A DNA stretch of 64,000 bases, from positions 372,001 through 436,000 of the forward strand of contig JAPNXP010000004.1 of the NCBI GenBank assembly GCA_028753945.1. Reading direction: 5' to 3'. The notes under the pieces are model-generated. The model saw only the letters and a program-made list of their open reading frames with translations, was not told where the DNA came from and searched no databases. A program made the translations under genes and the position numbers. Source of the DNA: Hexactinellida sp. DTS-2022 (taxonomy: Eukaryota; Porifera; Hexactinellida). Positions 13,001 through 23,890 of this stretch are shown in pieces (position 1 is the first letter of the stretch; every line of letters starts with the position of its first letter).

Positions 13001-16000
13001 AAAAGGATAAAAATAATTTAAGTTGGATTTCAGTTTCAGTTGAATTTCAGTTTCAGTTAGCAGCACTACTCGTTAGTACGAACAGTAGATACCAACCCTC
13101 CTCGGGTGAGTATACAGTGCAACCTAGATTACCCGAACTCGATAGGACCAGTCGAACAAGTTAGGATAATTTAGTATTGAACTACAGTAGAACTCAAGGA
13201 ATTATGCAGGAGCGCGAGAAGCTCCTTTTGGAGCATGATTTTTGGAAAATTTGCATTTAGGAGCGCGAAAATTTGGAATCCTCTCCTATACCGTAACATT
13301 AATCTGTGATTTAGGCGTATGTAAATGGGATTAGACTAGGATTAGGAGCGTATTTACAAATGACTGTATAATATACTGGAGCCTAGAACTACTAGTTAGT
13401 ACAAACACGAACACGGTTAATACGAACACTATTTCAGTTCCCTTCAAAACCTTTAGAAGACAAAAATGGCGAAGCATTTTGACGGTCTCCTCGTGTTCGT
13501 AATAACGAGGTTCTACTGTAATTCACGCTACAACATTTGTGAGGAACTCGATTAATCCAATAGTTTGGATGATCGAAATTCGGATAATATATATTCCACT
13601 GTATACAGTCAACTCCGTAATTTTAGAGTATTTAATTAATCACCAAAATACAGTATGCTATTTTGATGGTATAATTATTTATTATATACGTATATACTAC
13701 TCAAGTGGTTTAGATGCATTTATGTGCGTCTTTGACACAGTTATTCAATGCTGGGCCAGTAATTCGAAATTTTCCCCTGAGTAAGCAAATTTTTCTTGAA
13801 TAACCAAATATTTGTCCGATTAAACAGAAAATACTTTCACATGATTCTGTTACGGGAAATAACCCAGTTGAGCAGTTGAGTTTATAAATAATTATTGATT
13901 AATTAATTGATTAATAAATGCAGTAAGCTTGTCTCGGAGGAAGTTGCATTTTGGTTAAATATGTTTGCTAATAGGCAAGATTGCAATTTGAGATTCGGTA
14001 TCCTTTGATTAATTATTAATAATCTTTGTAGGCTAGTATTTCAACATACTAGCAACAAACATCTGATTTGCAAGTAGACAATATTAATTCCGTACTAGTT
14101 AATTCAAAATTGGTAATAACTTATAACCATATTATTTATCATTTATCATAATTTAATTGAGTTTAATGAAAATAATTACAGTCAGGTCTGCTAATTGTGA
14201 ACAAGACATCGTCTGCTTAATATGAAGATTTTTTATTGTGAACAAGCTTATGATCCCAACTTAATAACTTACATAGAGTTTGTATTAAGTTGAGTTCGCT
14301 TATTATGAAGTATCTCTATTATGAACACAATTTTCGGTCCCTTGAATGTTAATAATAAAATAACCTGACTGTACTTATACTATATCGGCAAAATTTAAAT
14401 TAGAAGGTAGTTTAATTTCATTTAAAATAACTACATACGTAGCACGTTAAATTAATACAAATCCCAATGACATTGTTATATGTGAACTCAATAGGAAATG
14501 AGAGTAAAGAGAAGTTAGCTTGGAAATTCACACATGAAGACAATACAACTGTATTTCACAGAGAACCGCCTATACACTTACAAGACACACCATTAGACGT
14601 GTTAGCTAGAATATCAATGAATTCAGATAACTCAACACAAAGTGAAGTGAGCTCAACTAATAGGAAAATAGAACTTACAGAAGGCTGCACACAAACAACA
14701 CCAGATGTTCCTGAAGTCCTTGTACTTTCACATCCTTACTACTTATTCGCACACCCAATTATAGGACTAGTTAAGTACTTAGTTTTATCCCAGCCGAGAC
14801 AACTAGAATCCCAGTGTACTTCTATCACAGCTCGAACCTTAAAACTAGTCAGTTTATGCGATGAAACAGTTGAATCTTGGAAGTTCACTGGTTTACCCGA
14901 GGCTCGTATGTTACGACAAGCGAGCCAACAGGTGACAGCACTAACGCCACAGGTAATAGAGGAAGCGCAAATGTTATCCGAACAAAGTCAATCTATTCTC
15001 TCACACGATGAGATAAATAACTTAGTTTGTATTGCGAAGGAATGGGTTAACAAGCTAGGTAGCATGCTTGAGCCGTTAGAAAAGTTCTTAACACCTTGGT
15101 CGCATACTGGCCATTCTCTGCTAGAATTAATCGTACAGGGAAAGAGACATAGATTGGATAGACAGCTGGAGAGATTGAATACTTTGAGTTTATCTGTTGT
15201 TGAGTTGGGTGACGCGAGTATGGAGAGTTTGTTTCTAATGAATCGAGGCGGCGATGCGAAAGATGCGCGCGAAATTGAGCGCGCTTCAACCCGTCAGAGA
15301 ATCCAGAATTTATTAGAAGAACTTAAACAGATAGTCCCATTGATTATTGACTGCGCGAGAGAAGCACCTATTGTAAAAGATGACGTAATATGTCAGGAAC
15401 AAATAGCAGTAATGTGTATTGAATGGAGTGCAAAGGTTAATGGTATTCTCAGCTGTTCCGACCAACTTAGCACTGGAGTTAACCAGCCAGCACATTTCCT
15501 ATTAGTCTCTATTGAAGAGGGGTCATCTCGATCCACAATACAAAAAGCAATTGGGGACCTTAACTACTATACAAGCGAGCTTAAAGAGGTGGGAAATGCC
15601 GCGATTTCCGGTTGTTCTGACCAGAATACAACGCGGTTAGTAAAAGGTGCGAGCAGAGATATGGAACGTGTTCTTGCGAAAATAACAAATCTGGCAGAAA
15701 GCGTGTATCGGGATCAGGTTAAACTTGAGTTGCGCGAGGATTTGGAAATCCTATTGCGACATTGGGCGATAAAAGCCGCAATTATAACCTGCATAGTAGA
15801 TGAGCTCTCTCTCCAAGTATCAGGCCCGGTCGATCAATTGGGGGGCGTAGCATTAGCTATAGGTCTAGCTGATACTTCTTCAAGCCGAGAGGAATTAAAG
15901 GAACAATTGTATAATATCTCATCTAACTTCTCGCGAAAAATCACACAAATGTTGACACTCGCACGACATATAAATGAGCCTGCACAAGGTAATTCTTCGC

Positions 16001-17416
16001 TTGTAAGGCCAGTAAAAGCCGCACTAATCTCGTTAAAAACCGCAACACAGAATCTAATCGATTCAACAATTTCCCTATCAGAGAATTCGGACCAATCTAA
16101 TACACATATTTTCCAACACAGACGTCGACAATGGACTTCACTTTTACTAAAAATAATCTATGCAATTGATGCTGTAGAGCAAAACGAACAGATCTCACAA
16201 ATCTCAAGTTTAGTACAGGAATTATTGTTACATGGGATACCAGATGACCCAATTATAGAAGAAGAATCTTTTCCGATAGACCCATTACCAAAAGATTCCC
16301 TTAGTCAAGTTGTGTTAAAACCTAGTACAATTCAAACAAGCACAAATACTCATTCTATATCTATACAAGATATGAGTAGTCCATTCACTATGCTATCACC
16401 TGATGATATTAGTTATTCTTCACACGCTGATAATATTAATTCTTATAAACTGAGACAGAATAATCCATTCCTATTGGAAGATGTGGTTGCTATAGAACAA
16501 CCTGAGTCAGTTCCTTCTACACATGCTCAGGGTGGTTACGCTACAGGGTCATTGGCATCTGTTGCACAAAAGTTGTATCGACAAACTGACATGTATTTGG
16601 ATGTGGGAAATCCAATTGTGGATGTTGCGAAAGAATTGACTAAACAAATGTTACACATGAGTCAATTGGCAAAATCACGAGGTAATTATAGAAACATAAT
16701 ATAGTCGAAACCGTTTTTTTATAACTAAATATTTATTCTAAATGTGTAAGAAATTTCAATTTTGTTTCAATGCATACCAAAGTTGCCAAAATAAATGGAA
16801 TTACACTCCAGTTATTAACTATTGTGTTTAAATGTTATGATACAAATGTAATTTTTATTGACCCGGCGCTTATTCGGGGAAATACCGTATGTAGTATATT
16901 ATATTTCATAATTTTAATTAACTAATTAAACACAACTATTTTGTAGGAAATATTGAGTCTAAAATGGAAATGATTGGTATTGCTAAGAAGATAGCACATA
17001 ATGCACAGCAAGTAGTAACCATAGCACTAATGTTAGCAGAACAATCGGTTGACAAAAGAATGCGATCTAACCTAAACTATTATGCTGAAATGATTCCAAC
17101 TTTCACTAACCAATTACGGATTTTAGCGGATGTTAAAGCTAGTATGCCTAATGATCGATCAGCTGACACAATGTTAATAAAAAACGCAGAAAATTTACTC
17201 ACAGCTGTTTCTAAAACAATTCGAGCAGCAGAGGCAACCTGCGTAAAAGGACTGAGACCTTCTGAAGATCCGGAAATTAAACGTACCATTGAAATGGCTA
17301 ACAAATGGAAACATAAACTGTATTCAGATCGAGTTAAGGAAATTAGATCCGCGAAACGAAGTGCAATAGGTTTACGAGTGTACCCTGAAAAGCAAACGCC
17401 TCATTATAAAAAGTAA
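1022..17416 (+). CDS. Alpha-catenin/vinculin-family protein, expanded, 5' end outside window
   Basis: Eight exons, joined by GT-AG signals with consistent phase: 1022-1217, 2034-2398, 2862-3036, 6917-7138, 7710-8248, 10253-10751, 14495-16681, 16947-17416. Together they encode 1,550 residues; the N-terminal start lies upstream. Exons 1-5 resemble the alpha-catenin N-terminal and M domains in order (for example LTQAVDDVVDLKEF in exon 5, matching the LTEAVDDI-type helix). Exon 6 ends in a Ser/Thr/Pro-rich linker. Exon 7 adds four more M-domain-like helical units, each with the Trp helix (codons at 15043, 15424, 15763, 16132). A second linker and the C-terminal actin-binding bundle follow (MLIKNAENLL, DKRMRSNLNYY), close to both vinculin and alpha-catenin tails. 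Known family role: linking cadherin-catenin junctions to F-actin. Usual lengths are about 900 residues (alpha-catenin) and 1,070 (vinculin), so this one is much longer. The exon 6-7 join is the least certain; exon 7 could instead begin a second gene at ATG 14467. Confidence 0.82.
2687..2809. mobile_element. hAT-like MITE with 8-bp target duplication
   Basis: Ends aagggtttttttaagg and inverted caggggttttttaagg, flanked by CTTTAGTA (2679-2686) and CTCTAGTA (2810-2817), seven of eight bases equal. An 8-bp target and CAGGGG ends are hAT hallmarks. It lies in intron 2 of the alpha-catenin-like gene and contains a GC-rich core with a NotI site (2763-2770). Confidence 0.65.
3183..3373. mobile_element. 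MITE family G (TACAGTAGAACTCGGATAGA)
   Basis: tacagtagaactcggataga to gttatatccagatatactgt. Related decayed copies are at 43066-43232 and 45178-45637, the latter with other repeats inserted. Confidence 0.7.
3565..5606 (+). mobile_element. 2.04-kb TTAA-flanked non-coding transposon, copy 1 (Kolobok- or piggyBac-like)
   Basis: Bounded by TTAA at 3561-3564 and 5607-5610. Ends are GGGTAATCTGTATTGATAT and the inverted GGGTGCTCTGTACTGATAT. There is no open frame over 60 codons on either strand, so it is non-autonomous. TTAA targets occur in piggyBac and Kolobok; a 5' GGG fits the Kolobok RRG rule better than the piggyBac CCY rule. It lies in intron 3 of the alpha-catenin-like gene, same orientation as copy 2. 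Confidence 0.85.
7327..7502. mobile_element. MITE family A, copy in alpha-catenin intron 4
   Basis: Ends gcagacctgactgta and abuts directly, without spacer, a family B MITE at 7503. Confidence 0.7.
7503..7688. mobile_element. MITE family B, copy in alpha-catenin intron 4
   Basis: Family B ends TACAGTAGAACCTCGTTARTR and inverted. It starts at the last base of the neighbouring family A copy and ends 21 bp before exon 5. Other copies: 25669-25818, 28590-28765, 35884-36061, 39468-39631, 41715-41906, 50859-51001, partial 13386-13520, 40142-40205, 40256-40350, 49667-49770; divergent relatives 6680-6910 and 43428-43605. Confidence 0.8.
8270..8466. mobile_element. MITE family A, copy in alpha-catenin intron 5
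   Basis: tacagtcaagttcttttatt to gcagacctgactga; begins 21 bp after the end of exon 5. Confidence 0.75.
8693..8989. mobile_element. MITE family F (CACTCAAACCTCCCTTATCC type)
   Basis: ttcaaacctccctaaaccgg to ggataagggaggtttgagtg. A second copy is at 22325-22610. Confidence 0.75.
10001..10210. repeat. Degenerate tandem repeat of about 23 bp units
   Basis: Units of the form tctactgaatataattactc repeat about eight times with small changes, ending 43 bp before exon 6 of the alpha-catenin-like gene. Confidence 0.75.
10811..13074. mobile_element. Older inverted-repeat element split by TTAA transposon copy 2
   Basis: Left end ctagtagtgttgctaactga and right end, read inverted, ctaacgagtagtgctgctaa share the agtagtgYtgctaactgaaa terminus. 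The interior beside the insertion is runs of CAGTTTCAGTT type. Removing the 2.04-kb insert restores an element of about 220 bp. Confidence 0.5.
10864..12907 (+). mobile_element. 2.04-kb TTAA-flanked transposon, copy 2
   Basis: Near-identical along its length to the copy at 3565-5606, with scattered single-base differences. TTAA repeats are at 10860-10863 and 12908-12911. It is inserted inside an older element with its own inverted ends (about 10811-13074), in intron 6 of the alpha-catenin-like gene. Confidence 0.85.
14177..14373. mobile_element. MITE family A, copy in alpha-catenin intron 6
   Basis: tacagtcaggtctgctaatt to aaataacctgactgta; both ends kept. Confidence 0.8.
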
Positions 17417-17726
17417 AATTCTCAATTCATTTAGTTAATAATTTATATTACCCTAACTATACCTCAATTATATTTATAAACAAAATATATCCTATATTTA
17501 CACACATTTATTTGTATTCATATTTGTATAATTCTTTTTTCTTTTTTTAGGTAAATGTAATCGAATTATTATTAATATCTATTTTATGATTTTATATAAT
17601 TTTTTCAAACGATCTAAATGACTGTGTAAAAGAAACTAAATTTCATTTGTTTAATTAAGCCCAGTTTGAAAATAATTTTGGTCCCATGAGGTACATAATA
17701 TACGCCCCTATCTTTACAACTAAATT

Positions 17727-17862
17727 TACAGTCAACTCCCGTTATAACCAATTCGGATATAACGAAATAACCGCTTATACTAAATGCATTAATTATTTTC
17801 CGCTTATAACGAAGGAATTTATAGGTCTCACAAGCACTTCGTTATAGCGAGAGTTTACTGTA
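17727..17862. mobile_element. MITE family D (TACAGTGAACTCCCGTTATA)
   Basis: tacagtcaactcccgttata to ttatagcgagagtttactgt. Other copies: 27622-27775, 30391-30542, 38024-38199, 48355-48535, fragment 52770-52855. Confidence 0.8.
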
Positions 17863-18791
17863 CTTAGTTTATTTTAAAATTAGTTGTAATAAAGCTTTTG
17901 AAATTCAATAATTAGAATTATTAGATTGATGCCATAGTTTACCATTATAAAAAATGTGTCGCCATCAATATTCTGTTTATCTGTTAATACGATTTTCAGA
18001 ATGACTTATAATTTTTTCAAAGACAGTTTTATCTCTTGGCTTATCTGAACATACAATTTGATGAGTTGAATCTATTTTGCACACACGAAGTTGTAACATA
18101 CCATATGAATTAACTTTTTAAATTTAGCGAATTCCAATGTGAATCAGAAAAGTGGAGAGAGAAAAGTAATGGCGAATGTCAGTCTAATCCACGAAACTTA
18201 TCAATAAACAACTGTTAGTTGAGGCTGACTTCCCATGATATTTCTAAATTTATGCGCTTTTTAATTAAATAAGAAGATTGATAATTAATTTCTGAATTAT
18301 TTAGATAATATTTATCATTGATCAAAAGTATTGAAATCGAATTGTTATTTAACTTCATTATCTTTGTCGTTAGAAGTAGTTTTAGTAGTAATCGCTGGAT
18401 AAGTATTATCTGCTAACCTTATTTATTATTTAGTATTTTAAATACGTTCTGGCATAATTTTAAAGATTTTCGCAAAGGATAATTTTTTATTTTTTTATTA
18501 CTTTGCCAGTTAGGAATTATCCAGGAACGCAAGACGCTCGTTTTGGAGTATGATTTTGGGAAATATAAATTAGGAGCGCGAAAATTTGAAATCTCTTCAT
18601 ATATACATTAATTAATTTGTGTTTTGGCTTATGAAAATTGGATCTTACCTGGATTAGGAGCATACATATTTACAAATGTCTGTAAAGTACACTGCTTGCC
18701 AGTGCCTTAATTTTATACTAGAATAGAAACATATTAACTTATTCAGCGCTATATAAATAATTTACTTATAAAAAATGTTTAATTATAGAAA

Positions 18792-19140
18792 TAAGGCCAC
18801 TGTTTGTTGGAATCTTGTTTCAGCTCAAACTCCCGCACGAATATTGTCATTATTGTCATTATTCCCATTATTAGTAAATTTATTACACCTAGATTTCAAG
18901 TAAGGCCACTGTTCGTTGCCAATTTTATTGTAGGACACACTCTAAAGTAGCCATAATTAGCTAGTAACAAAATCAGAACCTATAACCAGCATTATTACCC
19001 AACGATTTCATATTTTATCAATAACCACTCACAAATTAGAATATTTGCTCAGATAATTATTAACTATGTCGTCATCAAATAATGAGATAATGAATATATC
19101 GTGTGGAGCTGAAACAAAATTATCATTAACACCGGCCTAA
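18792..19140. mobile_element. Inverted-repeat element, family M
   Basis: Ends taaggccactgtttgttgga and inverted ttaggccggtgttaatgata, with gtttcagctc shared inside both arms. A second copy is at 48751-49006. Confidence 0.65.
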
Positions 19141-19323
19141 GGAATGTTACACAACTTTTTAATATTAAAAAAAACTCAAATTTAGCTGATTCAATACATA
19201 TCTAAGGAATGAAATATGTACAAATGGTTTACATAATTCCTTTTCACATAGCAACTCCTACAATGAATATTTGTGAATGCTTTGTATTTTTTTGACAAAT
19301 TCCTTCCAGAAAATTATTGCAAT

Positions 19324-19512
19324 ATACAGGTAAACCTCCCAAAGCGGCACCTCCGAGTAGCGGCAACCTCCGAGAAGCGGCACAAAATCATCCTCCCGAT
19401 GGGTGCCGCTTTGGGAGTTTTACCTTACGAGCAACCTCCCAAAGCGACAACCTCCGAGAAGCGGCACAAAATCATTCTCCCGATGGGTGCCGCTTTGGGA
19501 GGTTTACCTGTA
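19324..19512. mobile_element. MITE with internal duplication, ends TACAGGTAAACCTCCCAAAG
   Basis: Perfect inverted ends of at least 24 bp at TA targets. The interior has two direct copies of a block starting acctccgagaagcggcacaa. The open frames across it are an effect of the repeat. Confidence 0.75.
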
Positions 19513-19582
19513 TACCTAAATACGTTTATGTTTGCCTGTGTAACTGAGCCGACTATAATAATTAATTATTTAATTAATTATC

Positions 19583-19740
19583 TACAGTAGAGTTTCCTTA
19601 TTAGCAATAATTTATATAATATTGCTTTATTAGCAACCGCTTTTCAGATCCCAAGCGTGATAATACCTATTAGCAACTTCGCTTATTAGGAACCACATTT
19701 AGTGCCAAATACGGGTTGCTATTAAGCGAACTCCACTGTA
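19583..19740. mobile_element. MITE family K (TACAGTAGAGTTTCCTTATT)
   Basis: tacagtagagtttccttatt to ttaagcgaactccactgta. Confidence 0.75.
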
Positions 19741-20435
19741 TATTATTAAATAATTAATTAAACTGTATATTATTAAGAAAGCTTGGTCCGTCCGTCCGCC
19801 CCTGTAACTCTTTGATACATTACCTGATCCTGACGAAATAAATATCAATCGAAAGCTCTTCCAAGAGAGACCTCGGGAAATATATGGGGTTCCACAAAAA
19901 GGTGTTAGTTCCATAATTACACATCATTTTGTGTTTACATACTAATATGATATATAAGCCTATTGTTAAAGGTCTACTGCTAACTGGGATAGTAAACCTA
20001 TTGGTTATTGCCAGCTGGATTGTCATTGATCCTATTTTTTCGGGAATTGATTTATACCACATATATTGTATATCGTGAAGTGTTTAATTAACATCTAATT
20101 TGCAATCAATAGCATGATAAAAATACAAACATTTGTTTAACTTCTCAAATATGCTATAATTGGGAGTCGCACCCCTCCCGTTTTTCCGACTTATTCGAAT
20201 GCACACAATTTATGGCGACGGGTCACTGGCTAGTTTATTTTTATTTTATAATAATAATATTGCCAAATTGCCAATATGAGTTGGAAGTTGTTTACCATAT
20301 ATGGGCATTTCAATGATTTTAATTAAAACACTTGACTTACCTACTGTATTGAAGAATGGCTGGCTACCTATCTTTCTAGTACTATATTTAGCTATAGAAC
20401 GAAGTTGAATTGAAATCGTGCAGTTCTCCTACTAG

Positions 20436-20443
20436 TATAAATA
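20436..20443 (+). promoter_or_regulatory. Candidate TATA box
   Basis: TATAAATA upstream of the 60-codon frame at 20560. The spacing to the ATG allows a start site near 20465 and a 95-nt leader. In such AT-rich DNA the motif can occur by chance. Confidence 0.3.
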
Positions 20444-20559
20444 CGAGAGTCTATGGAAGTAAAGTTAGATACAAATCAATTGAATCGATTGAGATTACAA
20501 AAACGAGAATTTCTAACGTGAAATAATCTTGAATACAGAATCCACATAAATCAATATAA

Positions 20560-20742
20560 ATGGAGACTTCAACTAAACATTACAAAGACTACAGTAAAAG
20601 AATGAAGGTGTTCAACGAAATATCAGCTTATACAATCAAAAGTTCAAGATCAAATTCTCATTTAACACAAATAAACGACTCGCAAAAAGATTTCGATTCT
20701 TGGCTTACAACAAGATCAATCTATGAACATACGTGTAGGTAA
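20560..20742 (+). CDS. Possible 60-aa micro-gene between TATA box and polyA signal
   Basis: ATG frame of 60 residues, hydrophilic and basic (METSTKHYKDYSKRMKVFNE), with no recognisable domain. It earns mention because a consensus TATAAATA lies about 120 bp upstream and an AATAAA about 30 bp downstream of the stop, the layout of a tiny complete transcription unit in an otherwise repeat-only region. The end (tgtagGTAAAT) also resembles a splice donor, so this may be a first exon instead. Low confidence. Confidence 0.27.
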   Translation: METSTKHYKDYSKRMKVFNEISAYTIKSSRSNSHLTQINDSQKDFDSWLTTRSIYEHTCR

Positions 20743-20772
20743 ATGCATATCCAGATACACAAATTAGTTGAC

Positions 20773-20778
20773 AATAAA
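20773..20778 (+). terminator. Candidate polyadenylation signal
   Basis: AATAAA about 30 nt after the stop of the small frame at 20560-20742. Supports that frame only in combination with the upstream TATA box. Confidence 0.3.
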
Positions 20779-21336
20779 TCACTTTGCTGGACCACACCAC
20801 TCTCCAACAAGCAAGCATGCAGGCAGTTATTTATTGAGATGTTTTTCTCTACACAGCACCACGCATGATTTTATTCAGATTTTTATCACACTCCTTATTC
20901 AAAGTTTGCAAATATATATACTGATGATGACCAGCAACTTTTTATATTAGCTTTTTATGCGCTATTCTGTGATAACAATCACTAATAAAGCATTATCCCC
21001 TAAATATTATTATATTTTGTCTATACTTTAGTTAATGGGGGGGGCTGTTATTTTCGTAGATTTTAAAGTTTTAACAAATCGAGTAAAAACCAAAATCAGG
21101 TTATATTTCCCGTTAAACTAATGTCTACGGTTAACATTGTACTGCATTGATTTATTAGTTCGACATAAAACTATATTAAGATTAACTTCATGCATACTTG
21201 ATAGTAATTAGGAATACATAGTTTAATAATATAGTGTTACAATAGGTTAATGAGACTATTTTAAAATGGAAAATTGATAATCACAATTTAACCTATAATT
21301 GGTAATATAATTTCACCTCCACTTTAGGGATAAAGT

Positions 21337-21522
21337 ATATTCAACTCCGCTTATTAGAGTCACCTCGGGACCAGGTTGCTTTGACCCGATTAAGCGGAGA
21401 ATCTATTAACCGAAAATATTTTAAGCAAAAATATAATCCGTCCTATAAATCCTGTGAAATTTTGACCCGATTAAGTAGTGAAATATATTAACCGGTGGCT
21501 CTATTAAGCGGAGTCGACTGTA
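21337..21522. mobile_element. MITE family C
   Basis: tatattcaactccgcttatt to taagcggagtcgactgta; both ends present. Confidence 0.75.
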
Positions 21523-22324
21523 GTTACAGATATTATATAAATACATACTAAATTTCCAAGCAAGTTAGCTAAACTTTTGTAGAAGTTAATATTACTTTTT
21601 ATTATTCTGAAGGATTTTATTAGCCGAGTCTTACTGTTAATTGTCAGTAATGAATCGGTTAACCTTCTCATACAAAACATAGTTTGAATAATTCATATAA
21701 ATAATTTGCAAGAGAACTGATAATTTCCATAAAAGCGCGCGCGCTTGCCCACAACAAATAACAATAATTTCTCTATAATTATTGAAATAATTAACCTTAA
21801 AGTCATATTTACTATGGTAAGTTGATATTCCAATATATTTTGACCTTCCCTAACTATGATCTGTCTTCTTTTTAAGAAAGATATATTGTTGACTGATATT
21901 ATCTAACATTTTGTTTTAAAGCACCTGGTTAATTGCACAATAATTTAGCACAAATGTATCGTAATTTAATTCCTTGGATAAGGTATCTACCTTCTAATAA
22001 TACTTCCTAAGATTAAACATAATGATAACTTTGAATGTTTATTTATTTGTTTGTTTGTTTGTTTATTGTTTATGTGTCCAATTTTAAATTTAAATCCCCA
22101 AATAACTAACTGCAAAAAACAATAATTTAACATCGCATCATACTACTGAAGTACATTCCTTACATGACTAATTGAGTGAAGGGAAAGTATCTTTGAATGA
22201 TGATAAAAGTCTAAGTTGAACACGCGAGTGCATGTATAACACTACGTATGTAGATTATGTGCTTTCATCATTAGGGGTAATATTACAAAATATTTCTACG
22301 TACTATATCTATGTTATTAGTAAA

Positions 22325-22610
22325 ATCAAACCTCAAATACTGGCACCATTATTGGTGTAAAGCCAAGCTAAATATATATTAATTTACCAATAATGGAGTT
22401 TAATGACAAAGTTATATAACAAGTACATATTTTAAATTATCTACAACCCGTTTAAAGCATCAGTTTTTTATTTTGAATGAATCTAGAAAATATGGGTTAT
22501 ACACTATAGGATTGCAAATGTACTAGCAATTGTATTCCTGAGATCCGGAAAATTCCCAGTTACGGGCAACCTCCGGACGACAGTGCCCGGATAAGGGAGG
22601 TTTGAGTGTA
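22325..22610. mobile_element. MITE family F, copy 2
   Basis: Shares the interior and the terminus ggataagggaggtttgagtg with 8693-8989; the left end is decayed. Confidence 0.7.
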
Positions 22611-23032
22611 ATTGCTATTAGTTTTGCCACCCATACTAATGTTAGAAACAACCATTATTTTCTAAATTTATAATCGTGTATTAATAACTCATAACTTTAG
22701 TCTTATCATAATATGATATTATATCATATCATACATATTATCATAATTATGACATAGATGCCCTGGGGTCCAAGGTAAAAATAAAAACCCATTTTCACTT
22801 TCAATTAAATTAAATTTCACTTTCAATTGACAACTAAGATTTAACCGATTTTACCCACAAACTAAGAGAGTCAATGTATTTATTTAGTAATACCAATTGT
22901 TCTTATCTGTCGTTATTGAAATTATGCTTATCTAGCAAATTTTTGTGGTTTTACAATTGAAAGGAATTTAATGATTATCAAAATCAGTTGCATTAATTAT
23001 GTAGAATTTAGTAGACTATTATATAATATACT

Positions 23033-23890
23033 AGCCGAAAAGCCGCCCTCCGGGCGGCGTTTTTCTGCTAGTTTACTACGTTTTACTACGCTTTGTATTT
23101 GGTGGTAAGTTTCATTCCAACACGCGAACGTTTTTTAAGTGGCATACGTATAGTTGATAACGGGTTTGGATTTTGTATGTAAATTATGACTGAAGTTGGC
23201 AAAATATGTCAACCCGATCTATATACAGTCAGGTTCTTTTATTATGAACATTCAAGTGACCAAAAATGTGTTCATAATAGAGAGACTTCATAATAAGCGA
23301 ACTCAACTTAATACAACCCTATGTAAGTTGTTAAATTGGACCATAAGGCTTGTTCATAATAAAAAATCTTCACATTAAGCAGACGAAATCTTGTTCATAA
23401 TAAGCAGACCTGACTGTATAGCAATAGGTATGACTATTAAATTGTCCAACAACACAAATGTAAGGTTGAATTTTATAGGTCTATATGTATATTCAATTGT
23501 TGTTTATATTATGGGAAATCATAATGGGATACTGAACACAAATAACTGATTGGATAAATTAATTTACTCTCGCCCAATTAAATTACAGTCTCAGTTAGGG
23601 TATTCAATACTGCACACTTAACAATTGATAGAGACATAAAAATCCTTTTAACTAATTGAATGCTAGATGCTAATCCATACTGGGACAATCCTCGAATTTA
23701 ATTGGTTCAAGGTTTTGTCACCTTGGGGATGGGAAGATGTGAATATTTTTCTTAAAAATTCCTTATCTGGAGTGGTGAGATAATTCCTAGATAATATGCA
23801 AAATTTGGTACAGATCGGTTCAGGCATCTCAGAGGAGATGTGAGGACAGACAGACAGACAGACAGACATTGTCTTTTATATATATAGATA
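23033..23890. mobile_element. RTE/SINE-like non-coding repeat interrupted by a family A MITE
   Basis: Starts with ctagccgaaaagccgccctc and a GC-rich hairpin (gccgccctccgggcggc), and ends in a GACA run followed by attgtcttttatatatatag, a layout I associate with RTE-related short elements. The minus-strand frames near 23663-23949 arise from the GACA run. Class is inferred from memory. Confidence 0.5.
23224..23418. mobile_element. MITE family A, copy nested in a retroelement-like repeat
   Basis: Both ends kept (tacagtcaggttcttttatt, gcagacctgactgta). It interrupts the repeat at 23033-23890. Confidence 0.8.

Larger units (their letters stand above)
17417..20430. other. Gene-free stretch after the alpha-catenin-like gene
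   Basis: Contains MITEs of families D, J, M and K and the element at 19324-19512. No frame with coding character was seen. The presumed 3' UTR is at its left end. Confidence 0.6.

Noticed and set aside
14467..16704. A separate 745-codon gene starting at ATG 14467 and ending at 16704.
   Set aside because: The frame runs into an intron at 16682 (GTAATT) and continues in phase into 16947-17416, completing the actin-binding bundle. Upstream, acceptor 14495 fits the phase of exon 6. A second gene remains possible and is noted in the annotation.
19273..19590. Proline/arginine-rich open frames across 19273-19590.
   Set aside because: They are produced by a GC-rich MITE with internal direct repeats; no coding character outside it.
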